From the NCBI GenBank assembly GCA_041481445.1, contig JBGPBV010000078.1, forward strand, positions 1-28,884: a DNA stretch of 28,884 bases. Reading direction: 5' to 3'. The DNA is from AA29 sp041481445. Lineage in GTDB: Bacteria > Acidobacteriota > Vicinamibacteria > Fen-336. This document shows, piece after piece, positions 6,477-14,437 of this stretch. The notes under the pieces were generated by a model. It did not search any database. It was not told the origin of the DNA and was given only the letters and a program-made list of their open reading frames with translations. Every line of letters begins with the position of its first letter. The stretch's first letter is position 1. Made by a program: the position numbers and the translations under genes.

Positions 6477-9404
6477 ATGCCCAAGGTCCTGATCATCTCT
6501 CCGTCGGACCTTCGCAACGAGCTTGGCCAGACGATCCTCTGGCGGAGCGACATCGAGCGGGTCTTCGCTCCCGACCTGGCCCTCGGCATGGAGGCCGCCC
6601 GCGAGCTGGCCCCCAACCTCGTCGTCCTCGACGGCTCCCTCGATGACGTGCCGGGCGCCATCCGCTCCCTGCGCGAGGACCCGGGCACCCGTTCCACCGC
6701 CATCGCCGTCCTGAGCCGCCACCCGTTCCTGGGCGATGCGGACGTGTTCCGCACTTACGGCGCCAACGTGGCCATGCCCGCCCAGGCCGATCCCATGCTC
6801 TGGGACAGCCGCCTGGAGGAGCTGCTGAACGTCCCGCGGCGGCGCGAGGCCCGGATCCCCGTCCGCCTCGAGGCCTGGTCGCGGGTCACGGAGGGCGGGG
6901 ACGTCATCGAGGGCAGCGCGCTCAACATCAGCGTCAACGGCCTGCTCTTCGAGTCCGTGCGGCCCCTGGAGGTGGGGGTGAAGCTGGACCTGCGCTTCCG
7001 CCTGCCCGGCTACGACGAGGAGCTGCACGCGCTGGGGGAGGTGGTGCGGCAGCCCTTGCGGCCGCGCAGCGGCATCAAGTTCCTCGTGCTGAAGGGGGAG
7101 GCGCGGGAGGCCATCCAGGCCTTCGTGGAGTCGGGCGTCTCCTCCGTGGCCGTCGCCCAGGCGGCGGTGCCGCCGGGGTCCCGGGAGGCCACGGAGTGGG
7201 AAGCCGTCCTGCGCGAGAGCGAGGCCTTGAAGGCGGCCATGCTCGAGTCGGCGCCCGACTCCGTCCTCATCATGAACCACGAGGGCCGGGTGGTCGAGAT
7301 CAACCGCGCGGCGGAGAGGTCGTTCGGGTTCGGGCGCTCCCGCGTCGTGGGCCGCACGATCGCCGAGACCATCGCCCCGCCTTCCGAGGAGCACCCCCGC
7401 CGGCGCGCCCTCGCCCATCACCTCTCCACCGGGGGCGGGCCCCTCCTCGGCCAGCGCGTGGAGATCACGGCCCGGCACGCGGACGGGCACGACATCCCGG
7501 TGGAGCTGACGATCACCCGCACCTACGTCAAGGGCAAGGCCTTCTTCACCGCCCACCTGCGCGACATCACGAACGCCAAGCGCGCGGAGAGGCTGCAGGC
7601 CGCCCTCTACAGGATCTCCGACGCCACCGTCGCCATCGAGGACATGGACGGCCTCTACACCGCCATCCATCGCATCATCGGCGAGTTCATGTACGCGCGG
7701 AACTTCTACCTCGCGCTGCGCGACGAGGCGGAGGCAGTGGTCCGCTTCCCGTACTTCGTCGACGAGGCGGACGCCACCCCGCCGGAGGTCCGGGAGGCCA
7801 AGACCCTCACCGACTACGTCCTGCGCAGCGGGGAGGCCCTGCTCGCCTCCCCGGCGGTGTTCGCGGACATGGTGGCCAGGGGCGAGGTCGAGATGGTGGG
7901 CAGCCCCTCCGTGGACTGGCTGGGGGTGCCCCTCAAGAAGGGGGGCCAGGCCTTCGGCGTCCTGGTCGTGCAGAGCTACGACCCCGCCGTCCGCTTCACG
8001 GAGGCGGACAAGGACATGCTGACCTTCGTCTCCCACCAGATCGCCTCCGCCCTCGAGCGCAAGCGCGCGGAGGCGCGCATCGAGCACCTGGCCTATCACG
8101 ACCTCCTCACCGGCCTCCCCAACCGCCGGCTCCTGCTCGACCGGCTGGAGCTGGCCCTGGCCCAGTCGCGGCGCGACAAGAGCCAGATCGCGGTCCTCTT
8201 CCTCGACCTCGACCGGTTCAAGGTCATCAACGACTCCCTGGGCCATACCGTGGGCGACGAGGTCCTGCAGGCGGTCGCCCACCGGCTGAAGAACCACCTC
8301 CGCAAGGGCGACACCGTGGCCCGCGTGGGCGGGGACGAGTTCACCGCGGTCGTCCGCAACATCCATCACCCGGTGGACACGGCCAAGGTCGCGGAGATGA
8401 TCCAGGGCGCCCTGCGCGAGCCCCTCATGGCCGGAGGCCGCGAGCTGTTCGTCACCGGCTCCATCGGGATCAGCATCTATCCCAACGACGGAACGGACGT
8501 GGAGACGCTCCTGAAGAACGCGGACACCGCCCTGCACCGGGCCAAGGAGCAGGGCCTGGACAGCTTCCGGCTCTTCACCGCCTCCATGAACGCGGAGGCC
8601 GTGCAGCGCCTGCGCCTGGAGAGCGACCTGCGGCGGGCCCTGCCCCGCGGCGAGCTCTTCGTGGAGTACCAGCCGGTGGTGGACCTCCGCACGGGCGCCA
8701 TCCACGTGATGGAGGCCCTGCTGCGCTGGCGGCATCCCGAGCACGGCCTCGTGCCCCCCGCCGAGTTCATCCCGATCGCAGAGCGGACGGGGCTGCTCTC
8801 CGCGATCGGGGCCTGGGTGCTCAAGGTCGCCTGCGTGGAGGCCCGGAAGTGGCAGGCGGCCGATCGGCGGGTGAGCGTGGCCGTCAACATCTCCGCCCGC
8901 CAGCTCCACCACGTGGATCTCGTGCGCCACGTCGTGGAGGCCCTCGAGGGCGCCTCCCTGGAGGCGTCGCTCCTGGAGCTGGAGATCACCGAGACGAGCG
9001 CCATGCAGAACCCGGCCGCCACCATCCAGACCCTCAACGCCCTCAAGGGCCTCGGCGTGCGCATCTCCATCGACGACTTCGGGATGGGCTACTCGTCGCT
9101 GAGCCAGCTCCAGCTCCTGCCCATCGACACCCTCAAGATCGACCGCTCGTTCGTGCGCGACAGCACCACCGACCCCGGCGACGCCGCCATCGCCACCACC
9201 GTGATCACGCTGGCCCATTCGCTGCGGCTGAAGGTCGTGGCCGAGGGCGTGGAGACGCCGGAGCAGCTCGCGTTCCTTTCCGACCGGAGGTGCGACCGGG
9301 TCCAGGGATACCTGCTGAGCCGGCCCGTGCCCGACGACCGCTGCCTCGACCTCCTGGGCACCCACCGTCCGGAGCGGTGGCAGACGCGGGGGACGGGTCC
9401 GTGA
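6477..9404 (+). CDS. cyclic-di-GMP protein: REC-like/PilZ/PAS/GAF/GGDEF/EAL
   Basis: Predicted 975-aa protein without evident membrane segments. In order: a response-regulator-like fold (1 to about 115, with VVLDGS, but lacking the usual N-terminal acidic pair); a PilZ domain (about 120-220) with both c-di-GMP-binding motifs, R122xxxR126 and N150-x-S152-xx-G155; a PAS domain (about 242-372); a GAF domain (about 377-535); GGDEF (about 538-698) with intact GGDEF at 618-622 and an RxxD inhibitory site (RKGD) five residues before it; and EAL (about 705-960) with EAL at 746-748, ITETSAM, DDFGMGYSS, KIDRSF and EGVET. Both the cyclase and phosphodiesterase active sites look intact, so it could make, degrade and sense c-di-GMP. 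It is transcribed alone and ends facing the membrane-protein gene at 9423. Confidence 0.93.
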   Translation: MPKVLIISPSDLRNELGQTILWRSDIERVFAPDLALGMEAARELAPNLVVLDGSLDDVPGAIRSLREDPGTRSTAIAVLSRHPFLGDADVFRTYGANVAMPAQADPMLWDSRLEELLNVPRRREARIPVRLEAWSRVTEGGDVIEGSALNISVNGLLFESVRPLEVGVKLDLRFRLPGYDEELHALGEVVRQPLRPRSGIKFLVLKGEAREAIQAFVESGVSSVAVAQAAVPPGSREATEWEAVLRESEALKAAMLESAPDSVLIMNHEGRVVEINRAAERSFGFGRSRVVGRTIAETIAPPSEEHPRRRALAHHLSTGGGPLLGQRVEITARHADGHDIPVELTITRTYVKGKAFFTAHLRDITNAKRAERLQAALYRISDATVAIEDMDGLYTAIHRIIGEFMYARNFYLALRDEAEAVVRFPYFVDEADATPPEVREAKTLTDYVLRSGEALLASPAVFADMVARGEVEMVGSPSVDWLGVPLKKGGQAFGVLVVQSYDPAVRFTEADKDMLTFVSHQIASALERKRAEARIEHLAYHDLLTGLPNRRLLLDRLELALAQSRRDKSQIAVLFLDLDRFKVINDSLGHTVGDEVLQAVAHRLKNHLRKGDTVARVGGDEFTAVVRNIHHPVDTAKVAEMIQGALREPLMAGGRELFVTGSIGISIYPNDGTDVETLLKNADTALHRAKEQGLDSFRLFTASMNAEAVQRLRLESDLRRALPRGELFVEYQPVVDLRTGAIHVMEALLRWRHPEHGLVPPAEFIPIAERTGLLSAIGAWVLKVACVEARKWQAADRRVSVAVNISARQLHHVDLVRHVVEALEGASLEASLLELEITETSAMQNPAATIQTLNALKGLGVRISIDDFGMGYSSLSQLQLLPIDTLKIDRSFVRDSTTDPGDAAIATTVITLAHSLRLKVVAEGVETPEQLAFLSDRRCDRVQGYLLSRPVPDDRCLDLLGTHRPERWQTRGTGP

Positions 9405-9409
9405 GCCGC

Positions 9410-9438
9410 CGGCGGGCCGCGCCTAGGTCGGCCCGCCG
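9410..9438. terminator. GC-rich hairpin between convergent genes
   Basis: A perfect 10-bp inverted repeat, CGGCGGGCCG (9410-9419) and CGGCCCGCCG (9429-9438), with a 9-base loop. It starts 6 bases after the stop of the c-di-GMP protein and overlaps the last codons and stop of the minus-strand gene at 9423. There is no T tract on either side, so it is a hairpin-type terminator or 3' end stabiliser only by position and stability. Confidence 0.55.
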
Positions 9439-11534
9439 CTGCAGGTGAGCCCGAACGCGGCCGGCATCCAGGGAGGCAGGCGTCCGCCTTCGTCCGGCCC
9501 GAAACGGTAGACGGTCACGGCGCCGTGGCGGTACACCGGGACCAGCTCGGGCGAGGAGAATCGCAGGGGCCGCCCCGCGAACGAAAGGACGTGGGTGACC
9601 CGGAAGCGGCGCAGGATCGCATCTCCTTCCGCGGCGTCGCTCGTCTCGAAGAGCCGGCGGACGGCGCGGACCCGCTCGGGGCCGGTGTCGACTTCCCGCC
9701 AGAACTCCTCGAGCACGGACCGCCGGCCGGCCAGGCCGGAGACCAGGGGGTGATAGTTGAGGCGGCGGCTGCCCGGGGGCACGCCTTCGCCCCGCGACGT
9801 GATCACCACGCCGTCGAGCGGCGTCAGGTTGCGCAGGTAGAGGAGCGCGCACGCCTCGTCCGCGGACAACACGGCATCCCGATGCGGCGTGCGGATCGTC
9901 TTGCCGGAGACGAGGGTCGGAATCAGGGTGGAGGCCGCCGCCGCCGTGATGGCGAGCGTCCAGGTCGCGGAGTGGACGGTGACGCGCGCGAGCAGGGCGG
10001 CGACGACGACGACGTTCACGGCGCCGGCCAGGACGGCGAGCCCCTGGGCGGCCTGGATGAACTCGTAGGGGCTGACCGCGCCGTCCATCGCCTTCACCGA
10101 GAAGGCGTAGCCGAGGGGGAGGGCGAGGACGGGCATGAGCGCGAGGGTCAGCTCGGCCAGACCGCGCGTTCGCCATCGCCACGCCGCGCGGGCGACCCAG
10201 GCGACCACGAAGACCGAAAGGCCGGCCATCCGCCAGACGCCGAGCGCGGTGGCCAAGAGGTCGGCCAGGCCCGAAGGCAGCCGGTCCAGCCCGCTTGCGA
10301 GCGCCGCCCCGAGACCGCCCACGCGGTCGGCCGCGAGCGCAGGGCGGACGTAGAGTCGTGCGAACAGGCCCGGCGTGAGCAGGGGCAGGCCGCGGCTCAT
10401 CGGAGCCCGCCACGAGAAGAACACCGTCGCGGCCGAGCCCAAGGTCAGGGCGGCCGCCGCCGGAAGGGCGGGATCGCGGTCGCGGGCCCAGACGACCACG
10501 AGCGCGGCGCCGTAGGCCGCCGCCATGAGCAGGAAGGCCTGGGCCTTGAACCCGTACGACAGCCCGGCTAGGGCCGAGGCCAGCATGAGGGTCCTCCGCC
10601 GATCGGTACCGGTCAGCCTCTCGCGCAGGAAGAGGAGGGCGGCGATGGTGGTCCACACGACGATCCCGCTGCCGCCGGACTCGTTGGTCATGAAGAACGA
10701 GAAGGCGGAGGCGGCGTCCACGAAGCGGCCCTCGGTGAGGTTGCCGACGGCGACGGACACCCCCAGCACCGACAGGAGGGCGGCGGCCGCCAGGGCCGCC
10801 TGCCGCGTGGCCAGCCGCACCGCCACGTAGAGGGCCCCCATCAGCAGCAGGATCCGGAGGGCGGGGGAGACGACGTGATGGACCTCGGTCACGTCGAGCC
10901 CCATCTCGCGGATGAAGAAGAGGCCGGGCATGAAGCCGAGAAGGTGGTAGCGCCCGGCGGGGAGGCCGGCCAGCATTGGCACCTGTTGCGGGGGGACACC
11001 ACGCAGCAGCTCCCAGTAGTAGGCCATCTGATCAGGGTCGTCGACGGTGAAGTCGTAGAGCAGGCCCGCCGGCGTCGGGACGAAGACGGTCGCGTCGCGC
11101 AGGAGGACCCAGGAGAGCAGGGGAACGAGGACGGCCAGGGCGAGAACCGCGGGCCGGGTGCCGGCCGCGGACTCCGTCTCCGGCGTCCACCGCGCCCGCC
11201 GCCCAAGGGCGGCCACGGCGAAGAGAGCCCACACGATCCGGAAGGAGATCGGGAGGTGGACGAGCGCGCACGCGTAGTACAGGGCCGCGCTGAGCGGACA
11301 GCCGGCGCAGGAGGCGAGGGTCACCCGCTCCCATCGCCCCAACGCGTCCCGGGCCGGGGGCAGGAGGAGGTCGCCGATCGGGAAGTACATCAGCGCGGCT
11401 CCGGCCGCCGCGCGCAGGATCGCGGCCCAGGAGGGGCCCGTGCGGTGCACGACGAGACCGACGGCGAGCGCGCTCGCCCCGGCGAGCAGGTATCCGGACA
11501 GACGACGGACGCGCGCCGTGAAAGGAGTGGTCAT
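9423..11534 (-). CDS. polytopic inner-membrane protein, possibly GT-C glycosyltransferase-like
   Basis: Predicted 703-aa integral membrane protein with about 12 hydrophobic segments over residues 10-540 (for example LAGASALAVGLVVH, AVLALAVLVPLLSWVLL, LAAAALLSVLGVSVAVG, GLAVLAGAVNVVVVAALLA). A soluble tail of about 160 residues follows, with beta-rich stretches such as HVLSFAGRPLRF and GAVTVYRFGP. Between early helices lies a loop with acidic residues (DFTVDDPDQMAYY). This plan of many helices, an acidic first large loop and an extracytoplasmic C-terminal tail resembles GT-C glycosyltransferases and PMT-like proteins, but I see no diagnostic motif and do not assign a function. The ATG has no good Shine-Dalgarno. 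It lies 70 bases downstream of the carbohydrate-binding protein gene on the same strand, and co-transcription is plausible. That gap holds nothing I recognise. Confidence 0.75.
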   Translation of the reverse strand: MTTPFTARVRRLSGYLLAGASALAVGLVVHRTGPSWAAILRAAAGAALMYFPIGDLLLPPARDALGRWERVTLASCAGCPLSAALYYACALVHLPISFRIVWALFAVAALGRRARWTPETESAAGTRPAVLALAVLVPLLSWVLLRDATVFVPTPAGLLYDFTVDDPDQMAYYWELLRGVPPQQVPMLAGLPAGRYHLLGFMPGLFFIREMGLDVTEVHHVVSPALRILLLMGALYVAVRLATRQAALAAAALLSVLGVSVAVGNLTEGRFVDAASAFSFFMTNESGGSGIVVWTTIAALLFLRERLTGTDRRRTLMLASALAGLSYGFKAQAFLLMAAAYGAALVVVWARDRDPALPAAAALTLGSAATVFFSWRAPMSRGLPLLTPGLFARLYVRPALAADRVGGLGAALASGLDRLPSGLADLLATALGVWRMAGLSVFVVAWVARAAWRWRTRGLAELTLALMPVLALPLGYAFSVKAMDGAVSPYEFIQAAQGLAVLAGAVNVVVVAALLARVTVHSATWTLAITAAAASTLIPTLVSGKTIRTPHRDAVLSADEACALLYLRNLTPLDGVVITSRGEGVPPGSRRLNYHPLVSGLAGRRSVLEEFWREVDTGPERVRAVRRLFETSDAAEGDAILRRFRVTHVLSFAGRPLRFSSPELVPVYRHGAVTVYRFGPDEGGRLPPWMPAAFGLTCSGGPT

Positions 11535-11604
11535 CGGCCGTGGAGGCCGATGATACGTGGGATGGACTAGTGCAGCCGCGACACCTCGGCTTCGATGACG
11601 GCGT

Positions 11605-12657
11605 TCAGTCCGGATCCGGCCAGACCAGGGCGTCCTGCCGTATGTTCCAGCGCTGGGTCCGCCCCCCGGGCAGGCGCAGGTCGACGCGCGCCTGGAAGAG
11701 GTCCGTCGTGACCTCGAGGCTTCCCGCCCCGAGTGCCTGGCCGCCAGGCGCGGCGACGCCGAGCTCCTCGAGCGACCGCGCCCACCGCCGGTGGGCCTTC
11801 CGATACTCGCGCTCGGCGTAGTAGACCTCGTGCAGCCACCGTCGCGCGGGCAGCGCGGGGTCGGGCTGGAAGGCCGGCCCCGGCGGGGCGGCGGTGGAGA
11901 ACTGCACGTAACCCCAGGTCTCCGGGCGGTGCATGTCGACGACGCCTTGCGGCGACCAGACCCAGTTGCTCTCCTTGGTGTCCGGCACCTTCTGGTACGC
12001 GCCCTCCACCACGCGCAGGGTCCACTCCACGCGCGAGAAATCGACCCGCCACTGGTCGCCGTCGCGCGGGGGCGCGGGCCGGCGGGCCAGCTCGCCGAGC
12101 ACGCGCCAGGGGAAGGCCAGCTCGACCGTCCAGCCGCGGTCGACGTCGCGCGGATCGTTGAGCGTGCCGTCGAGGTGCACGGCGCTGAGCATCCCCGGGA
12201 TCTCCCAGGCGTCCACCGCGCGCCCGCCGTCCTTGTAGGGACGCGGCAGGAGCAGGTCCCAGCCGGTGCCGAGCGCGTTGATCTCGAACTCGTAGTACTC
12301 GTGGCTGTCGCCGCTCGGATCGATGAACACCTCGAAGTCGTGGTCCTTGAAGATCACGGAATCGTGGCGGGTGAGCGTCGCCCAGAGGCCGGGCTCGGCC
12401 AGCTCGGCCCCCACGTAGAAGAAGTCGTCGTCCCAGAGCATCTTGGCCCGGGTGCGGAGGGGCGGACGGGGCCGGAGGTCACCCTCGATGTCGACGAAGT
12501 CCGCCGTCCAGGGCGCTTCCCGCCAGGCCGCGTCGTCGAGACGGCCGTCCACGACCAGGGGCGTGGTGGCGCGGAGGCAGACGTAGCCCAGCGGCGCGGC
12601 CGCCGGGGCGGGAGCGGCCGCCGGGAGCGCGGCCGCCGCCCAGCCCAGGGCGCTCAC
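11605..12657 (-). CDS. secreted family-9-like carbohydrate-binding (CBM9/DOMON-like) protein
   Basis: Predicted exported protein of 350 aa from the GTG at 12657. The family signature is visible from about residue 30: VDGRLDDAAWREAPWT, then RAKMLWDDDFFYVGAELAEP, DHDFEVFIDPSGDSHEYYEFEINALG, and later GWTVELAFPWRVLGELA and WRVDFSRVEWTL. This is the order seen in single-domain 'carbohydrate-binding family 9-like' secreted proteins, which bind sugars or glycans; the ligand here is unknown. The N-terminus is Ala/Pro-rich (ALGWAAAALPAAAPAPAAAP) and works as a signal only if preceded by a charged segment. The frame is open back to a TAG near 12712, and a CTG at 12702 would add SWNATRALLAGV, giving a better signal peptide, so the start is uncertain. 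A CRP-like site lies upstream at 12725-12740. Confidence 0.8.
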   Translation of the reverse strand: MSALGWAAAALPAAAPAPAAAPLGYVCLRATTPLVVDGRLDDAAWREAPWTADFVDIEGDLRPRPPLRTRAKMLWDDDFFYVGAELAEPGLWATLTRHDSVIFKDHDFEVFIDPSGDSHEYYEFEINALGTGWDLLLPRPYKDGGRAVDAWEIPGMLSAVHLDGTLNDPRDVDRGWTVELAFPWRVLGELARRPAPPRDGDQWRVDFSRVEWTLRVVEGAYQKVPDTKESNWVWSPQGVVDMHRPETWGYVQFSTAAPPGPAFQPDPALPARRWLHEVYYAEREYRKAHRRWARSLEELGVAAPGGQALGAGSLEVTTDLFQARVDLRLPGGRTQRWNIRQDALVWPDPD

Positions 12658-12724
12658 CCCGGCCAGGAGCGCGCGCGTCGCGTTCCACGATTGGAGAGGC
12701 AGGGGCGGAGTCTACTCCTCCGGG

Positions 12725-12740
12725 TGTGACCGCGTTCACA
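12725..12740. promoter_or_regulatory. perfect CRP/FNR-type operator TGTGA-N6-TCACA
   Basis: TGTGA (12725-12729), six bases (CCGCGT), then TCACA (12736-12740): an exact match to the two half-sites of the CRP consensus. It lies in the 136-base gap between two divergent genes. Its centre (12732.5) is about 61 bases before the ATG at 12794, which would fit a class II activator position if transcription starts near 12774. On the other strand TAGACT (12714-12709) could be a -10 box overlapped by repression. No crp gene is in the window. Confidence 0.6.
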
Positions 12741-12793
12741 ACCGCGCGTCGCTGCCCGAGAGCACCATAGGGCCCCGCAGGGTTGGGGCGGAA

Positions 12794-14419
12794 ATGGTCG
12801 AGCAATACAAGCTGCGCCTCGGCGACGGCACGATCCTGGCCGTGGACTACGACGGCCTGCGCACCTGGCTGCTCGACGCGGATGCCATGGTGCAGCCCCC
12901 CGGCTCGCGGCGCTGGCGCCCGTTGAGGCAGCACCTGGTCGAGGAGCCCAACCCCCCCGTCCGGCGGGCTCCACCTTCGCCGCCGCCTCCTCCGGCATCG
13001 CCGACGCCGTCGCCCACGACGCGCGAGGCCGAACCGCCTCCTTCAGCGCCGGGGACCGCGGCTCCGCCGGCCGCCGTCGAGGCCCCGCCCACGCCCGTCG
13101 CCGCACGGGCGGCGACGCCCGAGCCCACGGACTTCCCCGTCATCCCGCTCCGGCCCCTCGACGCACCGCCCACGCCCATCGTGTTGGCCCCGGTCGCCGA
13201 GCCTCCTGTCGCCGTACCGCCGGTGCGCGCCGAGGACGAGGCGCCGTTCTACGTCAGCGCGGAGGCCGCCGGTGCGAGCCTTCGCGACGTGGCGGTCGCG
13301 GAAGTGGAGCGCCACGGCGGCGGCGATCGTGTCTGGCAGTGGACGCCGCCGGAATCCAGGACCGCCGCGGCGCCCGGCCCCGATCTCGTGCCCGCTCCGA
13401 TCCCTGACCCCGTCGCCGACCCCGATGCGAGCGACGTCGGCGAGCCGCGGGAAGACTTCGAGATCGTGGCGGCGGAGGATGCTCCCGCCGCCCCGCCCCC
13501 GAGGATCCGGCCGCGCCCGGATCCGCCCGTGCCGGCGCCTCCGGCGACGCTCGCGCCGGCGGTGCCTCCGCCACCGGCCCCGGCACTCGTCGACGCCGTG
13601 CTCCGGCAGATGGCCGTGTCGGTCGAATTGCTCGTCGCACGCCTGCGTCAGCTCCTGGCACCGCGGCCCGCCGCCGCCCCGGCCCTGCGCCCTTCCGCGG
13701 AGGCACCCGCGCGGGACGTCCGGCAACCGCCCCCGCCCCTCAGCGCGCTGCCGACCATCCCGTTCGCGCCGGATGAGGACGCTCTCAAGGCCGCGGCGCT
13801 CGCACGCGCGCCTCGCCGGAAAGGGACTTGGGTCGTGCGCGGACTGGTGGCCGCCGGAGTGGTGACGGTCGCGATCGCGGCGATCGCGACGCGATCGGCG
13901 TGGATGTCCGCGCTCTCCTCTCTCTCCGCCTCGGCCGAGAAGGTGGCCAGCCCGGCCCCTCCACCTCCTCCTCCCGTGCCGGAGCCGCCGCCGCTGCCCA
14001 GGGAGGTACAGGTGGCCATCGCCCATCTCCCGCACCTCTCGACGGAGACGGTCCAGCTCGTGATGTCCGCGAGCGAGCGCGGCCTTCCCGAGCCGGCGGA
14101 GGTGTTCCGTCACGCCCACGACGCGGCGATCCGCGGCGCGGCCGCCCTCACGGACGAGGAGGCGCGCGAGCTACGGGCGCTGGAGAGCTCGGCCCTCTCC
14201 GCGCTGTCGCGCAGCGACCGGGCCCGGGTGCGGGCCTACGATCGCATGAGCCCGGAGCGCGACCTGCTCGTGGGCGAGGACGGCAAGGTGATGGCGCTCT
14301 TCACGCGCGGAGTGCGCGCGTTGTCGCCTCCGCGGCGCGAGCGTCTCCAGGCCCTGATGGGCAAGGCCATCGCCGCCGAGCTCGGCCGGCGTCCGCCGGT
14401 GGCGGAAGCCCGTCCCTGA
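12794..14419 (+). CDS. proline-rich single-pass membrane protein of unknown function (541 aa)
   Basis: Not a named family to me. Three parts are visible. Residues 1 to about 52 form a small folded head (YKLRLGDGTILAVDYDGLRTWLLDADAMVQPPGSRRWRPL), reminiscent of short GYF-like or signal-receiver modules. Residues about 55-335 are a Pro/Ala-rich, low-complexity linker with many acidic residues. A transmembrane helix follows at about 347-366 (VVRGLVAAGVVTVAIAAIA) after a basic stretch RAPRRKG, then a second proline run (about 385-402) and a helical C-terminal domain (about 403-541, with LTDEEARELRALESSALSALSR). The positive-inside rule places the head in the cytoplasm and the C-terminal domain in the periplasm, so the long linker lies on the cytoplasmic side. 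The ATG is preceded by a GGGGCGGA Shine-Dalgarno-like run. It is divergent from the carbohydrate-binding gene across a CRP-like operator. Confidence 0.7.
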   Translation: MVEQYKLRLGDGTILAVDYDGLRTWLLDADAMVQPPGSRRWRPLRQHLVEEPNPPVRRAPPSPPPPPASPTPSPTTREAEPPPSAPGTAAPPAAVEAPPTPVAARAATPEPTDFPVIPLRPLDAPPTPIVLAPVAEPPVAVPPVRAEDEAPFYVSAEAAGASLRDVAVAEVERHGGGDRVWQWTPPESRTAAAPGPDLVPAPIPDPVADPDASDVGEPREDFEIVAAEDAPAAPPPRIRPRPDPPVPAPPATLAPAVPPPPAPALVDAVLRQMAVSVELLVARLRQLLAPRPAAAPALRPSAEAPARDVRQPPPPLSALPTIPFAPDEDALKAAALARAPRRKGTWVVRGLVAAGVVTVAIAAIATRSAWMSALSSLSASAEKVASPAPPPPPPVPEPPPLPREVQVAIAHLPHLSTETVQLVMSASERGLPEPAEVFRHAHDAAIRGAAALTDEEARELRALESSALSALSRSDRARVRAYDRMSPERDLLVGEDGKVMALFTRGVRALSPPRRERLQALMGKAIAAELGRRPPVAEARP

Positions 14420-14432
14420 GCGAGCGACGGGC
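14408..14432. terminator. inverted repeat at a convergent gene junction
   Basis: GCCCGTC (14408-14414) and GACGGGC (14426-14432), 7-bp arms and an 11-base loop. It spans the stop codon of the proline-rich protein (14417-14419) and ends 5 bases before the stop of the minus-strand zinc-ribbon gene. No T tract follows, so this is a modest terminator candidate. Confidence 0.4.
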
Positions 14433-14437
14433 GGGGC

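Noticed and set aside
6450..9365. A 971-codon antisense frame over the c-di-GMP protein and a 750-codon alternative forward frame.
   Set aside because: Compositional shadows; the accepted frame has continuous PilZ, PAS, GAF, GGDEF and EAL motifs.
9525..10571. A 348-codon forward open frame across the membrane-protein gene.
   Set aside because: It encodes charged low-complexity sequence with no domain, while the minus strand gives about a dozen clear transmembrane helices.
12960..13720. Repetitive-looking C-rich tract that could suggest a tandem repeat or CRISPR-like array.
   Set aside because: It has no regular unit or spacing; it is codon-level low complexity from the Pro/Ala-rich linker of the 541-aa protein.
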